DNA from: Galeopsis tetrahit
Taxonomy: Eukaryota; Streptophyta; Magnoliopsida; Lamiales; Lamiaceae
Length of the DNA stretch: 64,000 bases
Assembly: GCA_963675135.1 (NCBI GenBank)
Contig: OY776125.1
Location: 64,245,441 to 64,309,440 of the forward strand
Reading direction: 5' to 3'
In this document: positions 23,579 to 35,659 of the stretch, one piece after another
How the letters are laid out: every line of letters starts with the position of its first letter
How positions within the stretch are numbered: the stretch's first letter is position 1
Notes under the pieces: generated by a model
What the model was told of the DNA's origin: nothing
The model's input: the letters and a program-made list of their open reading frames with translations, nothing else
The model's database searches: none
Translations under genes and position numbers: made by a program

Positions 23579-24117
23579 GACAGAAGAGAAAGAGGCTCAA
23601 GAACAGAAGAAAAGAAAAATGCAAGAAGCTCAATGATGCGAAGGCAGTTAAAGCAAAATTTGAGAGAAAATTGGTCAAACTCAGGAAAGCTCTGAAGGAC
23701 AAAGAAAAAGAAGAAATTGCTCGAGTAACTGACAGCACATATGTGGATATGCTGGTACTTCCAGACGAGCTACCAAGATGGTATCCTCTGAAGAAGAAAT
23801 GACAGCTTCAACATCACATAATGAGAAAATTTGGCCCTCTCTCCACCTATGAAGAAGAGTTTATTCAATTCTCTCAGTTCATGCAGATTGAAGATCAAGT
23901 GCTCTGGACATAAACAGTCAAGACAGCCAAAGAGCTAGGTTACAAAATTCTAACTCCTGAAGACCCTGTCTGGAAGCCACCTACTCTGGATTTTGGAAGA
24001 ACAGATATGATAGAAGTCAAAAGAATTCTGGAGAAGATCTACATTGAAGAAAATGTTACAGACCTACAGCACATGGAAGCCATTCGCATTCGTCTGTACC
24101 TTGCCTTCCGCATCTGA
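23579..24117 (+). pseudogene. Third-ORF C-terminus, inverted copy (SireC')
   Basis: Plus-strand relative of the end of the SireC third ORF (4420-3887 on the minus strand). It can be read as pieces of the same protein, such as DELPRWYPLKKK and VKRILEKIYIEENVTD, ending ATC TGA at 24117. Frameshifts and stops interrupt it. It is joined head-on to minus-strand RT at 23578. Confidence 0.82.
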
Positions 24118-24324
24118 AGAACTGAAGACCTGATGAAGACTACTCAAGAAGTTCAAAGACACTAAAACTTGTAATCTGTAAAACTCCAAACATTTTATAC
24201 AAGTAATGGTTCTTTTTACTTACAAGACAAATTCTCATTGTCTTCATCAGAGACATCAAGTAATATTTTATAAACTCTTATCCTATTCATAGGAGCATTT
24301 ATCAAGTTTGGTTTTGGCTTCATC

Positions 24325-24338
24325 AAAAAGGGGGAAAT
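24325..24338 (+). other. Polypurine tract of SireC'
   Basis: AAAAAGGGGGAAAT immediately before the LTR start TGTTGGGATATAAATTC. Confidence 0.85.
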
Positions 24339-25838
24339 TGTTGGGATATAAATTCACCCAAAGCCCCTCCATATTATAGTATAGTTTTGATGGCCAAAAC
24401 ACTTAGAGTTTATAAAAGTATGTAATAGGATCAGCTGATATCTGTATAGATCAGTTTAACTAAGTCTAGTCTTGTGTAATCAGCTGTATGTATCTCAGTT
24501 GATTAGCACAAATCTTAATCTACATGCGCAATCTCAAGAGATGAAGAGTAGAAGTTACGAAGACTAGAAGATCCTTGAAGATCAGATAAGTAAGGTGTTT
24601 GTATACCTTCTTACCTGATAAAGTCCAAGTCGAAGATGGCCAAAGTCAGCACAAGTATTTTCCCAGAACAGAAGAGTAAATACTTATCTATTATCAGAAG
24701 ATAGAAGACAACAGGCCAGACGAGTTACCCAGAAGACTAGAAGTGAAGATCAGAAGACTAGTAGCTCGTTAAAGGACTCGGCTGATTCCAACAAGTCATA
24801 TTACGAAATTCAAACGAAGACCTACCATCTTACGAAATTCAAACGAAGATCTACCTTATTTAGAAGATTGACAAGATCCCAGATTTGATCAAGTTGCTGG
24901 AATCAAGGAATCAATCAAACACACAAGGAAAGATTGCTAACGGCTAGTCAACTCCAACGGCTAGTTGCACCAATCCTCCCTATAAATACAAGAAGATGAG
25001 GAAGAACAAACAACGGAAAAACTACGCAAGCATTCTAAAGCTAATCAAGCAAGCAAGCCAAAAAGCAATACTCCATTAAGAATTCTCAAGAGCCCAGAAA
25101 AGTATTAGAATACCTTTTAGCTCTTTAGTTATTTCCTCATCCAAACAAAGAACCTGAATCCAATACATATTGTATACTCTTTGATTTAGGCATAGTGGTT
25201 AAGCAATTTATAAGCTTGAACCATTTGTTGGATCCATTCAAAACCCCCAAAACCCCCCACCATAAGGTTAAGTTTTTGAACCCCTGTAAGAGTGCAAGTG
25301 CTCACAAATCACTTGTGGAGACCGTAGCAGTTTGGAACTGCTCAGATCTCAAAGTCCTTCTCTTGGGACTATAAAGGACAAGCCCTTGTAATTTTCGGGA
25401 AATTAAAGGGATTAACTTCACGTTTGGAACGTTAGAGTGGACGTAGGATCGTATATCTGAACCACTATAAAACGACGGTGTCATTTATTTATTGCACTTT
25501 ACATTTCAGTTTACTTATTTTTATCATAGTGCATATTGTGATTTGAAACTGCAAACCAGGCCATATCTTTCAAACCAGCATCAGCTGAGTATTTCATAAA
25601 AACACTTAATTGGTTATTTCAAAAGAGTACTCGAACGAGTCTAAATAAAAAGGCCTACTCACTTCCGCATACAAAATGCTCTATCAGATAACTATCGTTT
25701 TCTGGACCAACAGACTTGTAGTCCAGCAGACATAGAAATCAGAAGAGTTCTTAACTCTTTAATTGAAAAAGTTTTAAAGTCTATTCACCCCTCCCCTCTA
25801 GACTTTAAACCCATTCACTACTCGTTCAGGGACCAACA
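24339..25838 (+). repeat. 3' LTR of SireC'
   Basis: 1,500 bp from TGTTGGGATATAAATTCACC to CAGGGACCAACA, with complete TG...CA ends. Same family as the truncated LTR at 2453-3659 and more distantly SoloF. Immediately after it, SireB pol begins in mid-domain, so this end probably marks an insertion into SireB. The matching left boundary is lost, so no target duplication can be checked. Confidence 0.88.
24980..24988 (+). promoter_or_regulatory. LTR TATA box (SireC')
   Basis: CTATAAATA followed by an A/G-rich leader, matching the position in the sister LTR. Confidence 0.55.
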
Positions 25839-26909
25839 AAGGTATCCAATGTGTCTTATGTGGCTGGTCTCAAATATAATCTCCTAAGCATAAGTCAGTT
25901 CTGTGATAAAGGATATAATGTTGAGTTTTCAAGTGGAAAATGTTTAATCAAAGATAGAACTCAACAAACTCTACTGACTGGAACTAGGAGAGGAAATGTG
26001 TATTTTGCTGACTGGGACAAGTCTACTGATGCTGCATGTTTCATTGCCAAGAGCTCTAATGAACAAAGTTGGTTATGGCATAAAAGGCTAAACCACCTGA
26101 ACTTTAAATCAATGAACAAATTTGCTAGAAATGCATTAGTAAAAGAACTGCCTAATGAAGTTTTCATAAAAGAGCATGTTTGTAAACCATGCCATGAAGG
26201 AAAATAGATTAAAGCTTCATTCAAAGGTAAACCAGTCATCTCTACTGAAAGGGTACTTGAACTCTTACATATGGACTTATTTGGACCAATTACCCCTACA
26301 AGCATAAATGGTATAAAATACACATTGGTTGTAGTAGATTACTTCTCTAGGTTCACATGGGTAGTATTTCTCCTTAATAAGAAGGAAACACAAGTCAAAC
26401 TCCCTGAACTTTTAAAGAGATTGTCTAATGAGAAAAGCCTTAATATAATCAAGATAAGATCTGATAAAGGCACTGAGTTCATTAATTCATACATCAATGA
26501 GTATTGCACTGAAAATGGAATAGCCCATGAATCTTCAGTAGCTAGAACCCCTCAGCAGAATGGGGTAGCAGAAAGAAGAAATAGAACTCTCAAAGAAGCT
26601 GCTAGAACCTTAATTGCTGATTCAAACCTACCTAAGAGGTTTTGGGCTGAAGCTATAAACACTGCATGTTATACTCAAAATAGATGTTTGATCACTAAGA
26701 GGCAAGGCAAAACCCCCTATGAACTCTGGAAAGGAAGACTGCCTAAAGTATCTTATTTTCACATTTTTTGTTGCAAGTGTTTCATACACAATAATGGGAA
26801 AGAACAGTTGAAAGCCTTTGATAGCAAAGCTGATGAAGGAATATTTCTTGGATATTCTCAAATCAGTAGAGCTTTCAGAGTCTACAATTGTAAATACGTA
26901 ATTGTGGAA
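25839..26909 (+). pseudogene. SireB pol: pre-integrase and integrase domains
   Basis: Starts in mid-protein (KVSNVSYVAGLKYNLLSIS). The zinc-binding part is SWLWHKRLNHLNFKSMN ... CKPCHEGK. A TAG at 26205-26207 replaces CAG of the SireD paralogue. The catalytic triad is intact: D in HMDLFGP, D in IRSDKGTEF, E in NGVAERRNRT. The stretch ends GIFLGYSQISRAFRVYN ... and TAA at 26910. Protease and gag of this copy are not present, having been cut off by the SireC' LTR end. Confidence 0.88.
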
Positions 26910-27713
26910 TAAACACCCCATGTTGTGTTTGATGAATCTATTCTTGAGAACAGGAACAAGAACCTTGATACTGATGAAATCACACAAAGGACAACCAGAC
27001 TAAGCTTAAAAGATAAATATACTTCATTCATAGATGTTGTCCAGGCCAATCCTCCTTAAAACACTAGACTGGACAACACTCCTAAAGGCAATATACCTGA
27101 AGCAAACCCCACTGAAGGAAATGATGAACTGAATGACCCAATCCCAGTTCATAACCAGGTAACAACTACCAATGAAGAAGCAAACCCTGCTGAGGTAGTT
27201 AATGGATCCAATATTCAAGGGGGAAACATTAATGTTGAAAATGCCAATGTCCTTGACATTGAGGACAACACCCCTGAATATGATCCTGAATTAGATCCTG
27301 CTTTGAACTTTCCTGAATTCTATGATCCCAGTGACTCAACCTTAGTAGAGGACAATTCTACAGAAGGGATCAGAAAAAGAAGGACTTGGTTATCTGACCA
27401 TCCAACTAATTGGATACGTAGTGATCCAAGTGTAGGAGTCAAAACTAGAAGGTTTCATGGTGAAAGTGCTTTATTTTGTTGTTTCCTATCAGAACAGGAA
27501 CCTCAAGACATTGATGAAGCTCTTCAAGATGCCAACTGGATCACAGCAATGCAAGAAGAGTTGAACCAGTTCACCAGAAATGATGTATGGGAGCTGGTTG
27601 ATAGACCTTCACATCAAGATGTTATTGGAACCAAGTGGGTGTTCAAGAACAAGAAGAATGAGAATGAAGTGATAGTCAGAAACAATGCCAGATTAGTGGC
27701 CAAGGGCTATTGT
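26910..27713 (+). pseudogene. SireB pol: linker and start of RT
   Basis: HVVFDESILENRNKN begins the linker, which has stops at 26910 and about 27057 and is rich in Asn/Pro/Glu. Then come RRTWLSDHP, the conserved DALQ-type block (EALQDANWITAMQEELNQF), GTKWVFKNKKNEN and ARLVAKGY, where a solo LTR interrupts the frame. Nearly identical to 1-362 (SireA). Confidence 0.88.
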
Positions 27714-28903
27714 TGTTGGTGTATACTGTAAAGCAAACTTTTAGTGGGCTTTTGTGACGTATATTCGATTACTTGTATGTCTGCTTATCTTGCATTGTAG
27801 ACGATGTGGTGGGTTTGTAGTCACACAGAAGATCACATTGTCAGTTCCTTGTAAGATATAAACAGTATGCACAACTGAGATAGTTATGGACAAAACTATT
27901 GGTTTAAGTTGTAGTGTAAACTTGTTAGTGGTTTATCTTGGCCATTAGTTTATACTAATGCGATGTGGCGTATTGAATGGATCACAGATAAGACATGTTC
28001 TTCTGTTTTGACTGTTATGAAGAACTAGAGGTCTTGGTGACTTTTATGATTCTTAACCCTAAGTGTGATATTTAGATGTGTGGGGTGCTTGTTCACTACT
28101 TTGATGTACCATAGGTGAGAATCTTGGTAGATTCTTCACGCTCCGTATTTTGGGTAGTGGCATCGCTCGCATGATGTCTACTTATTGGCATTAGGGCACC
28201 GTGTCCTGTACTTCCAGGCTGATGATGTCCCCTTGAGGAAACTCATAAAGGATTGTCGTATTAAACCCTATAGGTGGATTTAATCCGTACGACAACAAGG
28301 TTGAGTGGTACTACTCAAGGAATTATAGAAATTAATTATTTAAATAAGTCAGAAGCTTTAATAATTAATGGACGTGCGATATCTTAAACACGGGGAATTA
28401 TAAAGTCTAATAGAAGCCCTGATTCAGTTCGGGATAGGACGGGAGTGCAACATTAATTCTCTAGTGGAATAAATTAATGTTCTCGGGCCAAATTATATGT
28501 TCTGGGCTGAACATAAGAGTATTTGGGCCTATAAGAAGCCTAAACCCTATACCTTCTAATGGATCCCTAGTCTGGCCCATGAACTTATGGAGATTATAAA
28601 TAGGAGCCTCAAAATAGTTTTGAAACCCTAGCACACACGAAATTGAGAAAAACGGCTAGGGTTTCAAGGAGACGAAACTGAAGCACCTTCTCCACGTTTG
28701 ATAGCGCGCCGTCCACCCGGTGTTCGAGCGAGGTTGGGAGACAGGCTAGAAGATCTGTAGATTGGAATCAACGTCTCGATCTTCAAGGGTAACGAATCTA
28801 AATTCTGCTTTAGATGCATGTTTAGGTTTTAATTCGTTATTTATACGTTTGGCATCCGACAACGATCTCGGTGATGGACCGCCTTCGCCGGCGCGTTCCA
28901 GCA
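27714..28903 (+). mobile_element. SoloG: solo LTR inserted in SireB RT
   Basis: 1,190 bp with TGTTGGTGTATACTG ... GTTCCAGCA ends and a perfect 5-bp target duplication attgt (27709-27713 and 28904-28908). Removing it with one attgt restores the RT frame around the insertion. There is no internal region, PBS or PPT, so it is a product of LTR-LTR recombination. The TATA box at 28595 sets the orientation. It is not the same family as the Sirevirus LTRs here. Confidence 0.92.
28595..28603 (+). promoter_or_regulatory. TATA box of SoloG
   Basis: TATAAATAG after GGAGAT, followed by a leader containing TGAAACCCTAGC. It could drive transcription into the RT remnant downstream. Confidence 0.5.
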
Positions 28904-28908
28904 ATTGT

Positions 28909-30222
28909 CAATCAGAAGGGATTGATTATGATGAGACTTTTGCACCAGTGGCAAGGCTTGAAGCAATAAGGTTGTTCTTAGCCTATGCTGCCCACAAAAG
29001 GTTCAAAGTCTATCAAATGGATGTCAAGAGTGCCTTCTTGAATGGAGTTCTAAAAGAAGAAGTCTATGTTGAGCAACCACCTGGTTTTGAGATTGGTAAC
29101 CAAGTCTACAGATTGAAGAAAGCTCTATATGGACTCAAGCAAGCTCCAAGAGCTTGGTATGATACACTGTCACAATTCCTCTTGGATCATGGATTTGTCA
29201 AAGGAACTGTGGACAGAACTCTATTCAGAATCTGTGAAGGAAATGACATCTTGCTTATCCAAATATATGTTGATGACATCATATTTGGATCTCCCAATTA
29301 AAGGCTTTGTGAAAAGTTCTCAAAGCACATGCAAAGCAAGTTTGAGATGTCAATGATGGGAATGATGAATTTCTTCTTGGGACTTCAAGTCAAGCAATCA
29401 AAAGAAGGAATTTTCATCAACCAAGCTAAGTACACCAGAGAAATGATCAAGAAATTTGGGTGTGCTACCAGCAAGCCAGTAAGGATCCCTATGAACACTA
29501 ATTGGAAGATGGATCTTGATGAGAGTGGTGTTCCAACCAACTCTACAAAGTATAGAGGAATCATTGGTTCACTCCTCTATCTCATTGCCAGCAGACCTGA
29601 CATCACCTTTGCAGTAGGTGTTTGTGCAAGGTTTCAAGCCAATCCTAAAAAGAGCCATCAAGAAGCTGCTAAAAGGATCTTGAGGTATCTCAAAGGCACT
29701 GAAAATCTAGGCCTTTGGTATCCTGCTGATGACAATATTGAGTTAACTAGCTACTCAGATGCTGATTATGGAGGATGCAGAATTGATAGAAAGTCCACTT
29801 CAGGAACAGGTCAATTCTTGGGAAACAAGCTTATATCTTGGTTCTCAAAGAAGCAGAATAATGTGGCTACTTCCACCACTGAAGCTGAGTATATTGCAGC
29901 TGGAAGTTGTTGTGCTCAGATCCTTTGGTTGAGACAATAACTAAGAGATTATAATGTCAACTATACTGAAGTGCCAATCTTCTGTGATAATAACAGTGCA
30001 ATTGCAATCTCTCAAAATCCAGTATTGAACACAAGATGCAAGCATGTGGATATCAAGCATCACTTCATTAGAGATCATGTGGAGAAGAAGGATATTAAGT
30101 TGGTGAAAATCCACACAGATCACCAAAAGGCTGATATTTTGACAAAACCACTTGCAGAAGCAAGATTCTTGGAACTATCAGCAGAATTGGGACTTCTTGA
30201 TCCAGGGAAGTTGGACAAGTAA
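28909..30222 (+). pseudogene. SireB pol: RT and RNase H
   Basis: Resumes after SoloG with SEGIDYDETFAPVARLEAIR, then VYQMDVKSAFLNGVLKEEVY, GLKQAPRAWYDT and IYVDDIIFGS. TAA at 29299 replaces CAA of the SireC copy. Then MNFFLGLQVKQS, LIASRPDITFAVGVCA and RNase H (YSDADYGGCRIDRKSTSGTG, STTEAEYIAAGSC, DNNSAIAISQNPV, HVDIKHHFIRDHVEKKD, ILTKPLAEARF). Another TAA at 29938 (RQ*LRDYN) interrupts it. It ends LGLLDPGKLDK at 30222. Otherwise well preserved. Confidence 0.92.
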
Positions 30223-30961
30223 GCCCAAAGGAGTCAACTAGTCAAGGGGGAACTAAAAGTGTTCTTCAGCAGACTTGGTCAAGTCTACTGAAATTCAGAG
30301 TAATTGACCTCAATCTCTTCAGAGAAATTGAGCAGGACACTTGTCCACAACAATTCAGGACGTCCACAAGAGTTCAGGACACTTGTCCATTACATTTCAG
30401 GACACTTGTCCATGTGGGGTCAGAAGTTGTCTTGGCTATCAAACCAAATCTTGGTCTGATAAGCACCTACTTTGGGTAATCATTGCCTATTTTTATGGCT
30501 GTCCTATTCCTCTTAAAGTCATCACCTTTACAAAGATTTAATTTGTCCCCTACCCAAAAAATCACTTTCAATGCATTAAATGCCAAGATTTAACTCTTGT
30601 TTGCGTTAAACATTTCAAGCCACTATCTACCTTGAAAAACCCCCAGCCTTTAACTAATATTAACTCCTTCCCATGTTTTGAATAAAAACAGTTTCCAACA
30701 CTGTTTCATTGGATAATAACCGTTGGATCAAGTCTGGCCAACTCCCCTGAAATCAATCTTGGTTGTTCAAACTTGATTTCCTCATTTGTAAACCCTTGAA
30801 ATGCCTTAAGACTTACCTACTCAATGACATACATTCCTTTTGAAATATACTCAAGTCTTAAGAAGCCCACAACTTCATTTCTTTCCCACGCACTCAAAAC
30901 TCTCTTGAAACCCTAACCTCCGTTTTCTCAAACACTTTCAAAGTTTCTTACTGTTCTATCC
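30223..30961 (+). other. SireB spacer between pol and the third ORF
   Basis: No gene. It contains four copies of a word like TTCAGGACACTTGTCCA at 30327-30415, a tract shared with SireA from 30638 on, and a pyrimidine-rich leader to the ATG at 30962. Confidence 0.65.
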
Positions 30962-33857
30962 ATGGCACCCAAAGTAAGACCAGAAATGATTGTAAAGTTC
31001 TCAAACAAGGATTTTGACCTTGATTTCTCTTATCTCAGCAACAAAACAACCTTATCTTTGAACCAATAGTCTCTTTTGAGAGTGAGGATCCTGAAATCAC
31101 CCCAACCTTAAGATGGTTAAGAAGAGCTAGATTACAGAAGTTCATGCAAGAAAAGCCAAGTTCTTGCTTGGAGAGCTACATGGCAGAGTTCTTTGCCTTT
31201 CTCAAGTGGAGAGGCAAACAAGCAGATGGTGAAGTGACAACAAGGTTGTCATATATTGTTGAAGGAGAAGAAGATGAGAGATTCCATAGAGTCAAGTTCA
31301 CTATTGAAGATGTGGAAGGTGCTTTTGGATTGCCTTCAGAGGGAAGGAATCCAGAATTCTATGGAAATGGCCATGAGGAGGAAATTGCTCAAGAATGGTT
31401 ACTAGTTCCAGGCCCCATCTCCTCCACCCAACACAAAAGAACTCTAAAGCCTAAATTTCTCAATCTCTTTGAGGTGGTGACAAAGAGAATTCTAAGAAAC
31501 ACTGGAAGCTTAGAACAAGTGAGTGCACCAAGAATCAGAGTTATGGCTGCAGTAATTGATGCAAGTGACAAGGGCATCAAAGTCAATTGGAGAGAATTCA
31601 TCTCGAATGAAATGATGAAGGAGAAAGCTAAGTTCAAGGTGAAAACTCACAACAAAGTTGTGTTGGAAGGAAAACTCAAATACTGCACAAGGGCAAGTCT
31701 GCTTATAGAAAGATTTTCTCACTATTCAGAGATGCAGACCTTTGCCATGCCTCTACCAGCCCAAAAAGTTATGTTCAGGAAACTTAGCAAGAAAACTGAA
31801 CAAAGAAGATTGCAAATGGCCAAACCTACTAAAAAAGAGGTTGAAAATAAGCCAAAGTTGAAGAAGAGGACTAAAGCAAGGGTTGTCAAGACAAAGAAGT
31901 TGTCTCAAATTCCCTCAGAGGAGAATTCTGGTGCATCAACTGAGGTTGATAAAGTTGCTGCAGAAGGAGTGCAAGTGTCTTCTGATTATTCAGAAAAGGT
32001 AAGGGAAAAGTTCCCTGAAGTGCAGAAGAAGAAGAAGGGAGAGAAGAGGGTCAGGGAAGTTGTCTCTGATGAGGAAGGAAGTGGGAGCAGTAGAGCTAGC
32101 AAAAGAAGGGTCAAGCCTACTGAAAAGCTGTTAGAGTTTCAGGAGGAGAAGACTTTACAAATTTCTCTAAGGGAGAGTAGAGCTGAAAATAAAACCAAGT
32201 CAAAATCCAAGTCTAGAACCAACTCTTTTGGTTCTGGTACACCTGAATCCAAAATCCCTGAAGCTCAACCCCAAAACCAAGAGCCCAACTCCCCTGATAC
32301 CCATAAAACCCCAAAAAACCAACCTATCACCCCCCTGAACCTAACCAAAAGATATTCTCCAGAAGGAGCTGCAAATAGAGGGCCAATTGATGTGTTAGCT
32401 GACCTTGCAGTAGATGACACAAGACTCCAATCCCCACTTGACTCATCTATGCTCAATTATTCAAGATTCCTAGAAGCTGCACTTTTTGAGCCAACTCCCC
32501 TGAGCAAAGCCACTTCAGATCCATTGCTCTCAAAAGCAACTGAAGCAACCCTTGTAGCAACCAATCCTACTGAAGCCAACCCTTCTGAACACAACCTTCC
32601 TGAAACCAACCCTCAGGCCAACCTACCTGAACCCAGAGCCAACTCCCCTATAACCCAAAGTCCCCATTCAAGTGGAGATGAGGATGAATATACTTATGAA
32701 AGTATGCTCTGAGGTGGAGCAAGGGCTACTGTGGATAGTTTGTACCCCCAACTTGCTAAATTTCCAAGGCTGCAACAGAAATTCCATGATTTGAGAGCTC
32801 TAGTGGATGTGAAGGATAAAACCATCATGGAGATTGCTCAAGTAATACAAGACAAGGGTGCAAACTGGTGGCAAATTGAAGAAAGCAGATTACTACATTT
32901 TGCTGTAGTAATGAAAACAAGGTTCCTGATAGATGAGGAAGTCTTTGCAAAATTGGTAGAAGTCAAAATTGCTGAAGAAAATGAGAGAATTGCCAAAGGG
33001 ATCAAGCATCCTGAAAGCAGCTCAAATGATGATGATTCTCATGATAGTCCCTCAGATCCCACAAATCCCAATCCTCCTGGTCCTAAACAGCCTACAGTCC
33101 ACTACTTGACCTATCATAGGAAGGGTTTTGTTGCATCAGAAGTGTTGACCAAAGCTGGTGACACAGCCAAAGATGCATCTGCCAATGAAGGTTCTTCTGA
33201 AGGTTTCTTAAAGATGTTGAGGCTCCCTACTTAGAAGCTGGTTTGGTTAAGGCCTCATCAGTGTCAAGAGAGTTGGACACTGACCAGCCCTTAATCATTC
33301 AGGATGACACAGTGGCTTTAAAGCCAAGCACTGTGATCTCCCAACAACTGCCTTCTTTGAACCCTGTTGAGGGTGAAGAAGTTGCAGGTCTAGGTGAAGG
33401 AGTTGAAAAGGATGTATTAGTGGAAAAACCAGAGGGAGTAGTTGATGAGAGAGATGTTGTGATAACTAAGATAGTGAGTATACCAACATATGAGGGTGGT
33501 ATAAGTGAGGAGGGGCAGGTTATTCTTGAAGTCAAATCTGAACTTCAAGAAACCCTTGATGAGAGGAGGCCTGACCCTAAATGTGAGGAAATTTTGAATG
33601 AAGGGAGAAAAGAAAACGTTGAAAATGAGAAGAGGACTGCGGATGTATCAGAGTCTTATGAAAAAGAAATTGAGGGAGTTGAGAGTTTATTTGCTGACAA
33701 ATTTGACTTTTATGATCTTGCAGGTGTAACACTTGATCAAATTTTTGCTGATGAGTTTCTTACAGATGCTCCAATCCATATTGACTCGAACTCTGCTCAA
33801 GCCATTCTAGGTGAGCAATCAGCAAAGTTGGACACTTTGGTCCATAAGTGGAAATAG
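30962..33857 (+). pseudogene. SireB third ORF (env-like), N-terminal and middle parts
   Basis: ATG at 30962 (MAPKVRPEMIVKFSNKDF), then a frameshift near 31045 shared with SireA. From 31144 it is open for 522 codons: SYMAEFFAFLKWRGK, then a folded region (PRIRVMAAVIDASDKGIKVNW, SLLIERFSHYSEM), a Lys/Glu region, RRVKPTEKL, and a Pro/Ser/Thr region with repeated PTEAN/PE units. Stops or shifts occur at 32710, 33232 and 33855; between them lie DLRALVDVKDKTIMEIAQ, YLTYHRKGFVASE and a Glu/Val-rich stretch. I see no signal peptide or membrane segment. Function unknown; family assignment rests on position after pol and homology to SireA and SireD. Confidence 0.82.
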
Positions 33858-35659
33858 CCCATGCTGAGACTTCAGGAGCCCTGGATGAGCAAAGTAGAAC
33901 TTTGGCATCAGTAGAGATGAGACTGACAGGCTCTGAAGAGGTGGTGTTGCCTACCATTGAAGCTAGAATCGGTGGAGTTGAATCTGGTCTGCAAACCATC
34001 TCCACTGAAGTCCAGAAAGCTAAGGCCAGCATGGAAACCTTCACCAAGGAAGTGAGAGAAGATCAGAAAATGTTGATGGACAATCACAACAAGAATGTGA
34101 AAGCATTGAAGTTGGTGGTCAAGCAAGCCTTAGGAAAGAAAAGTGTCATTCAAAAGAAAAGAGCAGAAGCGATGAGGCAGGCTATGGTGAAAGCTGCTTC
34201 AGAAAAATTCACACAAGAAGTGATGGCCAAAATTGTTGAATCAGCAGTAGCCAATCTCACTGACTTCTTGAAGACAAGCTTTGATGCATCCCTCAAAACA
34301 ACCATGGAGGAGGTTGTAGAGCAGAAAATGAAGCATGTTCTAGCTTTTCTAAGCTTGAGCAGTGACAGAATGCAGAACATTCATGATGAGAATGTGTATC
34401 TGCTTGAGGAGATGAAGTCATTGAACCTAGCCCAATCCCTAATGGCCTCAACCATGAGTGAGTTGAAACCCCAGTGTTTTGATGCTGCCAAAAATGGGGA
34501 AGGGGAAAGAGCAAGGGCAAAAGGTGCCTTAACTATTGGAGAAGGCAAAGGCAAAGAGAAAGTGCCAGAATCGAAGGGCAAAGAAGAAGCAGTCTTGAAC
34601 TTGGAGGAGCTAGATGAAGAAGAGCAGCTAGCTATTGCTCTGAAGAACTCAATGGCATTTGCTCAAGAGGAGAGGGCGAGACTTCAGCAAAGGCCTGGAG
34701 GAGAAGTGTCAGGTTTGGACAAGGCCACTGAAGGAATCCAGACCAGAGGCCAAATCAAGAAGGCTAAAGGGAACAAGAGGAAAGCTGAAACCTTTATAGA
34801 TTTTCCTAACAGCCTTGATCTACCTCTTGAGTTCAGGGTAGAAGAAGAAGTACCAACCTCCAAAAAGGCTAAAGCTGCTGAAAAGGCCAAGACAGCTGAA
34901 AAAGACAAACCTGCTGAAAAGAGCATATCTGCTGAAGACAAGTCTACTGAAAGCCCCAAGATTGCTGAAGCCCAAGAAAATGTAGAAGTGCTGTTTGCAG
35001 AAGGTTTTGGAGCAGAACCAAAGAAAAAGACAACAGTGTTGGATCCATCAAAGCTCTTTGAAGAAGGATATGGCAAAGATCCTGAAACTCAACAGAAGCT
35101 GGCTATGATGAGAGCCCAGGAGAAGATGGACCTAATGGAAGAAGCAAATAGGGCCAGAGATAAGAGAAGAGCAGACTTTTAGAAGCCTAGAAGGAAAAGG
35201 GCTACCTACAACAAGATGAAACCTCAGCTGTTGATCCCAATGGACACCAAGTATCCACATTTTGATAAGTGGGTTCCAATCAAACTGAATAACAACTGGG
35301 AAGAGGCAAAGAGGGAGTTTGTCTATGACTACTATGTCATTGACAGGTGGAATGAAGAAGATGCCAACTCCACTTTCACACAGTTCATGATTGACTACCA
35401 TAGGGAGTTATATCAACAACTTCTTGCAGCTGCAGACTTGGCAAGAATTGAGCTTAATGCCCCTAAGCCAATCATTTACATGCCCCCCAAGCTAGAAGGT
35501 TTCATTGACCAATCCAAGATTCTTCAAGAGTTCTTTGAGATCCTGAAACTGAACAGAATGGTGCTTGGACCAAAGGGTACAAATCAACAAGCTGTGGAGC
35601 TTAAGAAGAGAGTGTGGGCACAATATGGAATGGTGCCACCACCTGAGGATGATCTCTGA
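33848..35659 (+). pseudogene. SireB third ORF (env-like), C-terminal part
   Basis: 444 open codons with strong coiled-coil character (VEMRLTGSEEVVLPTIEAR, VESGLQTISTEVQKAKASME, KQALGKKSVIQKKRAEAMRQ), then LNLEELDEEEQLAIALKNSM, Lys/Ala-rich repeats (AAEKAKTAEKDKPAEK) and KLFEEGYGKDPETQQKLAMM. TAG at 35180-35182 stands where SireD has CAA. The end continues as MKPQLLIPMDTKYPHFDKWV, EFVYDYYVIDRWN, LEGFIDQSKILQEFFEI and VWAQYGMVPPPEDDL. Collinear with 57092-55054 of SireD. Likely a rod-like structural protein; that is inference. Confidence 0.84.

Noticed and set aside
27714..28903. Intron or host gene inside SireB RT
   Set aside because: TG...CA ends and a perfect attgt duplication show a solo LTR; there are no GT...AG borders at the edges.
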